A DNA stretch of 12,935 nucleotides from SURF-55 sp040755195 (GTDB taxonomy: Bacteria > Bacillota > Desulfotomaculia > Desulfotomaculales > Ammonificaceae). The notes beneath the pieces were generated by a model. The model was given only the letters and a program-made list of their open reading frames with translations. It was not told where the DNA came from and ran no database searches. The translations under genes and the position numbers were made by a program. This document shows positions 1-5,516 of the stretch, piece by piece. The stretch's first letter is position 1, and the number at the start of each line of letters is the position of its first letter. The stretch lies in contig JBFMBL010000060.1 in the NCBI GenBank assembly GCA_040755195.1, positions 1-12,935 of the forward strand, in the 5' to 3' direction.

Positions 1-78
1 CGAAAGTGTAAAACAAAGAGCGGTCTTCTATACGACAAACATGGTGATTTCGGAGACGTACACCTGGTTACGGTATCA
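1..78. repeat. 78-bp direct repeat, left copy
   Basis: Bases 1-78 are identical to 4122-4199, in the same orientation, and diverge sharply at base 79 (t here, a at 4200). Its left limit cannot be seen because the window begins exactly where the match begins; base 4121 has no counterpart. In both copies the + strand reads through a PIN-domain-like segment. The two copies bracket the whole leftward gene block. Confidence 0.95.
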
Positions 79-187
79 TGTTTCGCACACCGTTGCGGTT
101 AAGTTCCTGGACGTTACGGAGGAAGCTACACTCATCGCACAGGAAGAACTTGGGCAGCACGCTCTAACTCGTAACCTTCCGGAGTGA
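2..187 (+). pseudogene. PIN-domain (VapC-like) gene fragment, 5' end outside window
   Basis: The + strand is open from base 2 to a TGA at 185-187. It reads ESVKQRAVFYTTNMVISE and then TYTWLRYHVSHTVAVKFLDV. This matches the middle of PIN-domain toxins, where a T-T-N-x-V-x-x-E stretch carries the conserved acidic residue of the Mg-dependent RNase site and is followed by a long helix. The N-terminal part with the first Asp is missing because the window starts inside the frame. The C-terminal part, which should carry the last acidic residues (usually a -SxTDA- type motif), is absent: the frame ends with LTRNLPE. Its last 56 bases overlap the converging stalk-domain gene. I read it as a truncated relic; no antitoxin is visible. 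The PIN call rests on motif recognition only. Confidence 0.5.
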
Positions 188-983
188 CGACCCGGAAGAG
201 CATGAGTCTGGGCTCTGTTGTCTCGTCTACTTTCATACCGGCATCGACGTAGTTTATTCTTACTGTTTGATAACCTTGAAGTTGAGGTTCAACTACTACC
301 AACCATTCGTTGTCCAATCGGTAGATCTCTTTAACCTTACGAGATAATAGCCATAGCTCGAAAGAACTTGATGAATTAAAGGAGCTACCAACCGGGTTTT
401 GCCAGGATTCTGGAAATCCAAGGGTGTAATATAGTCCTGCCCCTTCAGAGAGACCCCCGGTATAAATGAAAAGGTTACGCTGGGCATAGCTTACAAGTCT
501 CGTAACGTCACTGTACTTGCCGCCCATGAAGGTACTGTGCCACGCTTCGGAGTAAATAGGTCGGACCCAAGTATCATCTTCGCTAGTAATTTCAAAGGGG
601 ACTTTACGACCAAAAGACCGAATATCTTGGATGGAACGGATCTGATTCTGTTCTAAGAACTCTTTAACTCGTTCCCTGTTCAAGTCGCTCACTGTTGTTT
701 TTGGCTGTTCTGGCTCGATGGCGCGGAGCCTCTGCAAGAGCTCAGCGGTTATTTTTACTGTGCCGCCTTCACTACTCTGTTCCCACTGAACATCGGCTCC
801 CAAGGCTTCAGCGACCCACCTCACAGGAACCATAGTTCTTCCGTTAATAATTTGTGGTGGAACGTCTGGTTTGATTTCTTGGCCGTTAACAATGAGCTTG
901 ATAGGGTTAGCGGCGAAAGCTACGGTAGCAATGGTAGTGACCAGAATAACAACACCTATGACAGCTAACCACTTTTTCTTCAT
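132..983 (-). CDS. Secreted copper-amine-oxidase-type stalk-domain protein
   Basis: This 283-residue protein starts with a clear signal peptide (MKKKW, a hydrophobic core, then a likely cut after VAFA-A near residue 25). Residues about 28-75 form a copper amine oxidase N-terminal (stalk) domain: LIVNGQEI, PPQIINGRTMVPVRWVAEALGA and a following VQW. In these bacteria the domain serves as a cell-wall or surface module, not an oxidase; no oxidase domain is present. Residues 80-283 are not recognised; they are rich in aromatic residues and beta-type patterns (Ser-rich stretch near 205, WLVVVEPQLQGY). ATG at 983 has a GGGAGG site 8 bases upstream (992-997). It lies 46 bp downstream of the DUF4367-like gene, probably in one transcript. 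Its last 18 codons overlap the PIN relic on the other strand. The domain call is firm; the role is unknown. Confidence 0.85.
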   Translation of the reverse strand: MKKKWLAVIGVVILVTTIATVAFAANPIKLIVNGQEIKPDVPPQIINGRTMVPVRWVAEALGADVQWEQSSEGGTVKITAELLQRLRAIEPEQPKTTVSDLNRERVKEFLEQNQIRSIQDIRSFGRKVPFEITSEDDTWVRPIYSEAWHSTFMGGKYSDVTRLVSYAQRNLFIYTGGLSEGAGLYYTLGFPESWQNPVGSSFNSSSSFELWLLSRKVKEIYRLDNEWLVVVEPQLQGYQTVRINYVDAGMKVDETTEPRLMLFRVVTPEGYELERAAQVLPVR

Positions 984-1029
984 TGGAAAAACCTCCCATC
1001 AAAGTTTTATAAGGCAACTAACACGTTGG

Positions 1030-1644
1030 CTATTCCTTCAAGGATTTCAATATCTTTTCGTATTCGTCTCGTTTACCTTCATCATTCACGAGCATGTATC
1101 CTTGAGCGCTATTCCCATTTTTAGTAAACTCGTATTGACATCTGTATTTTGCCCAAGGGAAAACGTCGCTAATTTTACCTGGTGTTTCCAGACCGTCAGT
1201 AAAGATTATTTGTCCTTCCTGGTCTTTATCGGAGAGCTTCGACTGTGTTACTAGCAGTAGCTCAAAACTCTTTGAGTCAACCCACAACTGCTTTACCATT
1301 TTTTCAGTTGGTATTCCGGGATTATCCCGTATAAATATTCCGTAGTGTTGAAAGCGTTCTGGCAGATACTTCGGAGTCATAAGGGCAAAACCCAACTGCT
1401 TTTTTGCTTCCTCTATAGTTACCTGTTTATATCCTTCTAACAACTTGCTTTGTATGTCTCTCATCATAGCTTCTTTATTTTGGGAACCATCCTTCGATGT
1501 TGGCCGCGCTTCAGCTTCCTTTTTCTCAGATTCTCTGTTGAACGATTCTCTGTTGAACGGCTGTTGGCTCCATCCGAATAAAATAAATGGAAGTGTGGCG
1601 GCAATTAAAAGGAATAAGATGCTCCATTTAAGCCTATTTCTCAC
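1030..1644 (-). CDS. Membrane-anchored DUF4367-like protein
   Basis: This 204-residue protein has one hydrophobic segment (about residues 8-24) with no lipobox, so it is probably an N-terminal anchor with the rest outside. A charged linker follows (about 30-60), containing the exact repeat FNRES-FNRES. The remainder has the layout of DUF4367: VTIEEAKKQLGFALMTPKYLPERF, then a beta-rich part ending with IFTDG, YMLVN and a helix EYEKILKSLKE. Such domains sit at the C-terminus of anti-sigma-like or sporulation-linked membrane proteins, but the assignment is by pattern only and no function follows from it. Start GTG at 1644 has GGGAGG 9 bases upstream (1654-1659). No promoter was found in the 330 bp upstream. 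The stalk-domain gene follows after 46 bp. Confidence 0.75.
   Translation of the reverse strand: MRNRLKWSILFLLIAATLPFILFGWSQQPFNRESFNRESEKKEAEARPTSKDGSQNKEAMMRDIQSKLLEGYKQVTIEEAKKQLGFALMTPKYLPERFQHYGIFIRDNPGIPTEKMVKQLWVDSKSFELLLVTQSKLSDKDQEGQIIFTDGLETPGKISDVFPWAKYRCQYEFTKNGNSAQGYMLVNDEGKRDEYEKILKSLKE
1529..1558. repeat. Tandem 15-bp duplication inside a linker
   Basis: Two perfect 15-bp units (1529-1543 and 1544-1558; + strand gattctctgttgaac) lie side by side. They encode the repeated FNRES pentapeptide in the DUF4367-like protein. The unit is a multiple of three, so the frame is kept. It falls in the flexible linker just after the membrane anchor, where length changes are easily tolerated. 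Confidence 0.9.
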
Positions 1645-1699
1645 TGAAAAAAACCTCCCTCAAGATTTTTTCTCCGTAAGGTATAGACGTAGAAACCGG

Positions 1700-1837
1700 C
1701 TATTTCGTTCTGCTATCCGCAGAAAAATCTTCAACGACCCTGCCAGCGGCATCAACCTTTACCACCAGTCAAACGCGCTAATTTGCCTGTAACCAAGTAC
1801 TAACTTGAGGCGGTAGCTCCATGACGGCTTGGATAGG
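1700..1837 (-). pseudogene. Remnant of an unidentified small gene with in-frame stops
   Basis: The 330-bp gap 1645-1974 holds no intact gene. One minus-strand frame is strikingly protein-like: PIQAVMELPPQVSTWLQAN, a TAG (1778-1780), RV, a TGA (1769-1771), then LVVKVDAAGRVVEDFSADS and RTK before a TAG at 1700-1702. Both internal stops are one C-to-T change away from CAG or CGA, as expected for a decayed gene. The segment just upstream (1838 on) also begins with a stop in this frame. A neighbouring frame is open too (to TAA at 1762-1764), so chance cannot be excluded. I do not recognise the family. The only other structure in the gap is the 1896-1916 hairpin. Confidence 0.3.
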
Positions 1838-1895
1838 CTACCGAGGTAACCTATTCCTAATACTTCCGGAGTAGCCAGCTAGACGTATCCAATAC

Positions 1896-1916
1896 ATTAG
1901 AGGCTTAAACTCTAAT
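1896..1916. other. Perfect 7-bp inverted repeat
   Basis: ATTAGAG (1896-1902) and CTCTAAT (1910-1916) pair perfectly around a 7-base loop. It lies 59 bp past the stop of the 146-residue membrane protein gene on the minus strand. There is no T-run behind it in either direction, so it is a weak candidate for a transcript end after the GH18/membrane-protein pair. Confidence 0.35.
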
Positions 1917-1974
1917 TATGGCTATCTATTGGCGGGAAACGCAGAAAATTGGTAAGGCCTACCTTAATTACTCC

Positions 1975-2415
1975 TTAGTCTAACCGCTTCTCTTTACACA
2001 ACAGGATGAATATGGAGTACATGGACACCACTCCAAGAAAAATATGGGGAACTGACCACAGCCAGTGACCGACGGGCCCCACCGGACCATCGCTGATTAC
2101 CCGTCCATGGAACAGAAGCCAGGCCAAGATGGCCGGTAGTTGTAGTAAGGCAACGACTCCCAGGTTTATAGACACGAAGAGTTTACAGAGTTTCTGATTT
2201 AGGTTGACCCCAAGCACAATCCACAGAAGAACGACTATACCGAGGGATACTGCGAAATATCCCCATGGCACTGTAGTCGGCGTAGCATCACCGGTTAGTC
2301 CAGGTAGGTTAAGGATATAGATCAGACCCACGGCCATTGACAAGACCCCAGAAAACATCAACGTACCGCTTGATATGTTAGGCACGCGCTTCTCACTGGT
2401 AAGTAGTTTTTTCAT
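1975..2415 (-). CDS. Four-helix integral membrane protein, unknown function
   Basis: This 146-residue protein is almost entirely hydrophobic, with four membrane segments at about residues 18-36, 50-70, 76-100 and 117-139. The N-terminus is short and basic (MKKLLTSEKR) and the C-terminus is KEKRLD, consistent with both ends inside the cell. No catalytic motif or known family was recognised. The ATG at 2415 has a GGAGG site that is made by the last two Arg codons (AGG AGG) of the GH18 gene; only 6 bases separate the two genes. Translation is therefore very likely coupled, suggesting that the membrane protein works with, or is expressed together with, the GH18 enzyme. Confidence 0.8.
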   Translation of the reverse strand: MKKLLTSEKRVPNISSGTLMFSGVLSMAVGLIYILNLPGLTGDATPTTVPWGYFAVSLGIVVLLWIVLGVNLNQKLCKLFVSINLGVVALLQLPAILAWLLFHGRVISDGPVGPVGHWLWSVPHIFLGVVSMYSIFILLCKEKRLD

Positions 2416-2421
2416 TTTTCA

Positions 2422-3684
2422 TTACCTCCTCAGTATTACGGTAGACCTCAATGCGTCCCACATCTCACCGGTCACCAGACCCAACCGCCAGATGGCGATA
2501 CCGTCAAGGCCGTATCGCTTGGCGATGCCCACCTTGGTTAGAATGCTTTCCGCCGTTTCTGTAGGAGCAGAAATTCCGAGTAGCAGTTTTTCCGGCGGGA
2601 CAAGAGCCTTGGCCATCTCCACAGCTTGCGTGACAAGGGTTACCGGCTCCGGCGTGGAACCGTAGTCGTAGGCCATAATGATAATCCGGTCAGCAAGCTC
2701 TCCCAGCGCCTTGTAATCGTAACCCTGATAGGCGCTGTTGGGAGCGTGGAGAGTGAGGGTCAGTGTGAGGTTAGCGGTCCTCACCTGTTCCGCTAAGAGG
2801 CGGACAAACTTGGTAAAACCGTCCTGCACGGCCTTTAACTGCTCGCCGTCATCTCGGTAACCCAAACCCTCAAAGTCGAGGTTAATTCCTTGGTACAGCC
2901 TCGCTTCTCCCATTATACCATTAACCGCCCTGGTCATGGCAGCCTCATCCGTTAACAGGGAAGAAATGGTACCGTCACCGTCAGTCACGTGGACCACCAT
3001 CTCGGTTTTCAGGTTGTACTCCCTAGCTGCTTCCAGCACCTTCTCCCATCTATCCGGCCTTTGCCAGCCTGTTCGGCTTTTGGTCAGGAGGTTGCCACCT
3101 TTGCCCAGACTGTACCAGCCCAGCGCCAGTTCAGATACTACATCGGTGTTTCCGCTGGCAGTTTCCGGGTACGGCTTCCTAAAGAGGTTAGTCCAACTGC
3201 TGGTCTTGCTGTCGCCCAGGGCGTAGAACCCGATTACTGCCATCTCTTTCGGTGGAGAGGTAATCCGGACCCCGTTAATCGAGTTGTCCCACTCAACCCT
3301 GCAATTGAAGGCTTCGCTGGAGAACCGCAGCGGTATCAGTGTTCTCCCGCCGAGAATCTGCGGAGGTACGTCCAGTGGTACAGGGCTTTCGTTGCGGTAG
3401 GCGGTCTTGTTGCCAATCTGGAGCCGGATAGAAGTTTTTCCGTCTGTAGCGTTTACCGATTGTGTGGTGCCGTCCCAGTTAACCTTCAAGTTCAACGCTT
3501 CCGCTATGGGCCGGAAGGGAACCAGAGTGCGCCCGTTCTGGATGACCGGCTGCACGTCGAAGTTAACAGGCAACCCGTCAATCACGACGGGAATTTCCTG
3601 CTGTTCTTGAGCGTAGGCCGGTAGCGCGAAACCGCCGGCCAGCATAATCACAGAAAAGAGAGTGATAGAGAGTAACCGTTTCAT
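2422..3684 (-). CDS. GH18-family glycosidase with N-terminal stalk domain
   Basis: This secreted protein has 420 residues from the ATG at 3684. A signal peptide (about 1-25, ending PAYA) is followed by a two-part copper-amine-oxidase-type stalk domain (about 31-142), in which the motif N-G-R-T-L-V-P and its variant G-G-R-T-L-I-P each appear once. A GH18 barrel follows (about 150-415). The catalytic strand reads YQGINLDFEGL, so the acid Glu (E272) and the last Asp (D270) of DxxDxDxE are kept, while the first two Asp are Gln and Asn. MAYDY and GIAIWRLG near the end are typical of GH18. This type resembles spore-cortex or peptidoglycan N-acetylglucosaminidases (YaaH/YdhD group) more than chitinases. 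An upstream TTG (3690) is excluded because AGGAGG (3691-3696) touches it; the ATG has a 6-base spacing. The membrane protein gene follows after 6 bases. A sigma-E-like promoter may lie upstream. Confidence 0.85.
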   Translation of the reverse strand: MKRLLSITLFSVIMLAGGFALPAYAQEQQEIPVVIDGLPVNFDVQPVIQNGRTLVPFRPIAEALNLKVNWDGTTQSVNATDGKTSIRLQIGNKTAYRNESPVPLDVPPQILGGRTLIPLRFSSEAFNCRVEWDNSINGVRITSPPKEMAVIGFYALGDSKTSSWTNLFRKPYPETASGNTDVVSELALGWYSLGKGGNLLTKSRTGWQRPDRWEKVLEAAREYNLKTEMVVHVTDGDGTISSLLTDEAAMTRAVNGIMGEARLYQGINLDFEGLGYRDDGEQLKAVQDGFTKFVRLLAEQVRTANLTLTLTLHAPNSAYQGYDYKALGELADRIIIMAYDYGSTPEPVTLVTQAVEMAKALVPPEKLLLGISAPTETAESILTKVGIAKRYGLDGIAIWRLGLVTGEMWDALRSTVILRR

Positions 3685-3711
3685 TTTCAACCTCCTGTAA
3701 GGGTAATATCG

Positions 3712-3740
3712 AATGTCAGTCGCATCAGCAGGGAATATGT
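3712..3740 (-). promoter_or_regulatory. Possible sigma-E-type promoter for the GH18 gene
   Basis: Reading the minus strand, ACATATT (3740-3734) is followed after 14 bases by CTGACATT (3719-3712). The sigma-E consensus is KMATATT, 14-15 bases, CATACAHT. The -35 part fits 6 of 7 and the -10 part 6 of 8, but the -10 lacks the AT at positions 2-3. The GH18 start lies 28 bases downstream. A mother-cell promoter would suit a cortex-type glycosidase, but the weak -10 makes this tentative. Confidence 0.3.
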
Positions 3741-3777
3741 AAATTTTTCGCCTTCAAGCTGGCAATTCCTCCCTCTC

Positions 3778-3922
3778 TTAAAGAATTTCATCGTCCAAGT
3801 CTTGAACCTCCTCAGGTTCAAAGCCGAGGGCTTCCAGGAGAGCGTGAAATTCTTCGCTATCAGGGTCAACTTCACGCCCGAGGAAGTCCTATAAATTCCT
3901 CCAGCAGTTCCCAGCCGGTCAT
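3778..3922 (-). pseudogene. Small acidic protein gene broken by a 1-base frameshift
   Basis: An ATG at 3922 with a strong AAGGAGG site (3933-3939) begins MTGWELLEEFI and then stops at TGA (3872-3874) after 16 codons. Shifting by one base after the ATA codon gives a continuous, highly acidic tail: DFLGREVDPDSEEFHALL, then EALGFEPEEVQDLDDEIL and a TAA at 3778-3780. The span is 145 bases, that is 48 codons plus one base, so removing one base gives a 47-residue protein. The competing frame (GTG at 3875) gives a basic, low-quality sequence. It may be a recent frameshift, a sequencing error, or less likely programmed frameshifting; no slippery heptamer was seen. Family not recognised; the size and acidity recall small regulatory or antitoxin-like proteins, which is only a guess. 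Confidence 0.45.
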
Positions 3923-3924
3923 TG

Positions 3925-4137
3925 TCAGTTCACCTCCTTAAGAACGGCCTGATGGAGAGGGTGACCCCTCTGGGTTTGAAAATCTGTCTCCGCTTTGCGT
4001 TTCAGGTAGTATCGCTGCACATCGGTCCGCAGCCTACCTAAGAGGAATTGAAACGGAGAAGGTATAAAGCGATTCGCGGAAGAATTTAGGAGGCGACGGC
4101 TTTGTTTGAGATGATATGATACGAAAGTGTAAAACAA
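3925..4137 (-). CDS. Possible small gene upstream of the acidic gene, N-terminus uncertain
   Basis: A 70-codon frame ends with KEVN and TGA at 3925-3927, two bases before the ATG of the acidic gene. The AAGGAGG site of that gene is formed by its last codons (AAG GAG GTG), a layout typical of two coupled genes. The C-terminal half is basic and plausible (RLRTDVQRYYLKRKAETD). The N-terminal half runs into the 78-bp repeat and the PIN relic on the other strand, and its only far start is a TTG inside the repeat with no good ribosome site, so the gene has probably lost its beginning. No family recognised. Confidence 0.25.
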   Translation of the reverse strand: MFYTFVSYHLKQSRRLLNSSANRFIPSPFQFLLGRLRTDVQRYYLKRKAETDFQTQRGHPLHQAVLKEVN

Positions 4138-4212
4138 AGAGCGGTCTTCTATACGACAAACATGGTGATTTCGGAGACGTACACCTGGTTACGGTATCAA
4201 TTAAGCAGATAG
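4090..4212 (+). pseudogene. Second PIN-domain gene fragment
   Basis: This + strand frame reads EATALFEMI, a TGA (4117-4119), YESVKQRAVFYTTNMVISE, then TYTWLRYQLSR and TAG at 4210-4212. The part from Tyr on is the shared 78-bp repeat, so it is the same PIN segment as at the left end. Here the upstream EATALFEMI looks like genuine PIN sequence (the helix before the central strand), broken by one stop that is a single change from CGA. After the repeat the frame leaves PIN sequence at once. It is thus the mirror image of the left fragment: this copy has the 5' neighbour and the left copy has the 3' neighbour. An AGGAGG at 4088-4093 lies 8 bases before a TTG, but that frame closes after five codons. 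Confidence 0.4.
4122..4199. repeat. 78-bp direct repeat, right copy
   Basis: This is identical to bases 1-78. It lies just beyond the end of the ppaC transcript and before the leftward gene block. The distance between copies is 4121 bp. No short inverted repeats or transposase gene accompany it, so it is not an ordinary insertion-sequence end. Confidence 0.95.
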
Positions 4213-4237
4213 CGCCGCAGATACTGCTACGGCGCTA
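4210..4237 (-). terminator. Hairpin downstream of ppaC, weak terminator
   Basis: TAGCGCCG (4210-4217) and CGGCGCTA (4230-4237) form a perfect GC-rich 8-bp stem. The stem can extend by two more pairs past one mismatch, leaving a 6-base loop. It lies 35 bp after the ppaC stop on the minus strand. The bases that follow in that direction (TCTGCTTAATT) contain only scattered T, so it may stop transcription poorly or act as an mRNA 3' end. Confidence 0.5.
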
Positions 4238-4272
4238 CGTATTGTTGGAACACTGAGAATATTAACGGAAGT

Positions 4273-5175
4273 CTAAGAAGTGAAGGCCTTTTCAAGCGGC
4301 GGCGCGACTTGTTTTTTCCGTGACATGCAGCCCTGAATCCACATGGAAGCACCCTCGGGCTTCTTCCCGAAAGCCTTTTCCATCATTGCCGCATCCCCGG
4401 CGAAGTAAAGCTCAGAACCTTCCTTAATAATGTCGGTGCCGATGAAAACGACCATTTCATAACCTTTGCTGGCTTTGAGCTCGTTAAGATACGCGGTTAT
4501 CTCACCGGCTCTGTCGTAACACTCGTTGATGTCCACCAGTTCGGTCTGGCCGATGCCGACTTTCTTACCGCCGAAATTAAAGTCCTTGAAGTCAACGTGG
4601 ATAACGTCGGCGATAGGTTTACCCTTGATGCTCGCTTTAGACTTTTTGATGTCGATGCCGAAGGTCATAATATCAGAGATTCCGGCGATTTTCGCCAGTT
4701 CGGCAGCTATCGCTTTGTCTTCATCCGTGGTGGTGGGGGACTTGAAGATGACGGTGTCGGAAAGAACCGCTGAAAGAAGTAATCCGGCAAGCTTTGCGTC
4801 ACCTTTGATCTTGTCCATATGATGTTTCGCGATAACGGTGGCGGTGCTCCCTACCGGTTCCACGTGGACATAAATCGGTGTGTTGCAAACGAAGCTCATC
4901 TTGTGATGGTCAACCACTTCGATTATTTCGGCCTGATCACCGCCGTTTACCACCTGGGCGGGTTCGTTATGATCGACAAGGACGAGCTTTTTCCCGGCGG
5001 CATCCTCCAGAAGCATAGGCGCGGGAACCTTGAAGTAGTCAAGGACAAAAGCCGTCTCTTCGTTCAGTTCACCAGGTCTTGCGGCCGTATAACCCTTTAT
5101 TGCCGCATAAACAATTGCGGAACAGACGGTATCCGTATCGGGGCTTTTATGCCCAATTACATAAACTTCGCTCAC
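4273..5175 (-). CDS. ppaC: Manganese-dependent inorganic pyrophosphatase (family II)
   Basis: This cytoplasmic enzyme hydrolyses pyrophosphate to two phosphates and so pulls biosynthetic reactions forward. The 300-residue length fits the simple family II form (about 300-310), with no CBS or DRTGG insert. The DHH domain shows GHKSPDTDT at residues 8-16 (metal-binding His and two Asp), the LVDHNE strand, VVDHHKMSF (the DHH motif) and LSDTVIFKSPT. The C-terminal DHHA2 domain ends with SRKKQV, the substrate-binding Arg-Lys-Lys signature. The start is GTG at 5175, with AGGAGGT ending about 6 bases upstream (5182-5189). It diverges from rodA across about 320 bp and is followed by a hairpin. No partner gene is attached. 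Identification is secure. Confidence 0.95.
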   Translation of the reverse strand: MSEVYVIGHKSPDTDTVCSAIVYAAIKGYTAARPGELNEETAFVLDYFKVPAPMLLEDAAGKKLVLVDHNEPAQVVNGGDQAEIIEVVDHHKMSFVCNTPIYVHVEPVGSTATVIAKHHMDKIKGDAKLAGLLLSAVLSDTVIFKSPTTTDEDKAIAAELAKIAGISDIMTFGIDIKKSKASIKGKPIADVIHVDFKDFNFGGKKVGIGQTELVDINECYDRAGEITAYLNELKASKGYEMVVFIGTDIIKEGSELYFAGDAAMMEKAFGKKPEGASMWIQGCMSRKKQVAPPLEKAFTS

Positions 5176-5420
5176 AATCCATACCTCCTAGGATTTTTGA
5201 TAATTCCAACATTGAATTTCAATTCTATTTGCCCGCGATGGCATCTAAACCGCAAGCAATGATTTCAAAACAGTATTGTTGAATCCACCTCCTTTGTATC
5301 ATTTCCTTGATACCTGAAGCGGTATTCCGATAAACTCTTTCTAAGGAGAAAGCATTTTCCGCTTCTCCTTCATCTTAGCAATTAGTGAATATTTTCGCGA
5401 TGTCCCCTTCTTATTCCTTT
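5176..5420 (-). promoter_or_regulatory. Long structured leader upstream of ppaC
   Basis: The region holds no solid gene but many inverted repeats. On the RNA read towards ppaC: AAGGAGAA/TTCTCCTT (5343-5350 with 5363-5370) competes with CTTTCT/AGAAAG (5337-5342 with 5347-5352). Then CGG/CCG (5320-5329) competes with ATACC/GGTAT (5310-5325), which in turn competes with GTATCA/TGATAC (5296-5313). Directly after the last hairpin comes a strong AAAGGAGGTGG (5285-5295) with no properly spaced start codon. One frame is open for 49 codons here; its only ATG (5302) would give a 25-residue peptide ending at 5225, overlapping that site. The set of mutually exclusive stems looks like an attenuator or riboswitch, but it matches no class I know. 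The AT-rich stretch 5415-5460 probably holds the promoter; I could not fix it. Confidence 0.35.
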
Positions 5421-5470
5421 TAAAATAATAAAAAATTTAGACAGTTTATTTTTTAGCAAGGTTTTGCCTC

Positions 5471-5500
5471 TTGTTTTTATTGAATACGGAAAATTATAAT
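5471..5500 (+). promoter_or_regulatory. Sigma-A-type promoter for rodA
   Basis: TTGTTT (5471-5476), an 18-base spacer, then a perfect TATAAT (5495-5500). The -10 overlaps the ATG at 5499, so transcription would begin near 5507. This argues against the ATG as the rodA start and gives an mRNA with a very short leader. The -35 is weak (TTG plus TTT). A chance TATAAT in AT-rich DNA is possible. Confidence 0.5.
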
Positions 5501-5516
5501 GGGCAAGGTGAGGGTT

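Noticed and set aside
1769..1780. TGA and TAG in the 1700-1837 remnant as selenocysteine or pyrrolysine codons
   Set aside because: No selenocysteine-insertion hairpin was seen after the TGA, and two different recoded stops three codons apart in a short unidentified frame are less likely than decay.
3687..3875. 62-codon minus-strand ORF starting at a GTG
   Set aside because: It begins inside the acidic small gene in a different frame, is strongly basic with poor composition, and runs through the ribosome site of the GH18 gene. The competing acidic frame looks far more like protein.
3956..3971. AGAGGG-TGAC-CCCTCT hairpin as a terminator
   Set aside because: It has a perfect 6-bp stem but no T-run on either side, and it lies within a possible coding frame.
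1..4199. Ordinary insertion sequence or transposon
   Set aside because: No transposase or integrase gene and no terminal inverted repeats; the 78-bp direct repeats are far longer than a target-site duplication and are coding.
4116..4256. Plus-strand ORF MIRKCKTKSGLLYDKHGD across the right repeat
   Set aside because: No ribosome site at a usable distance; the PIN-like frame over the same bases is more convincing.
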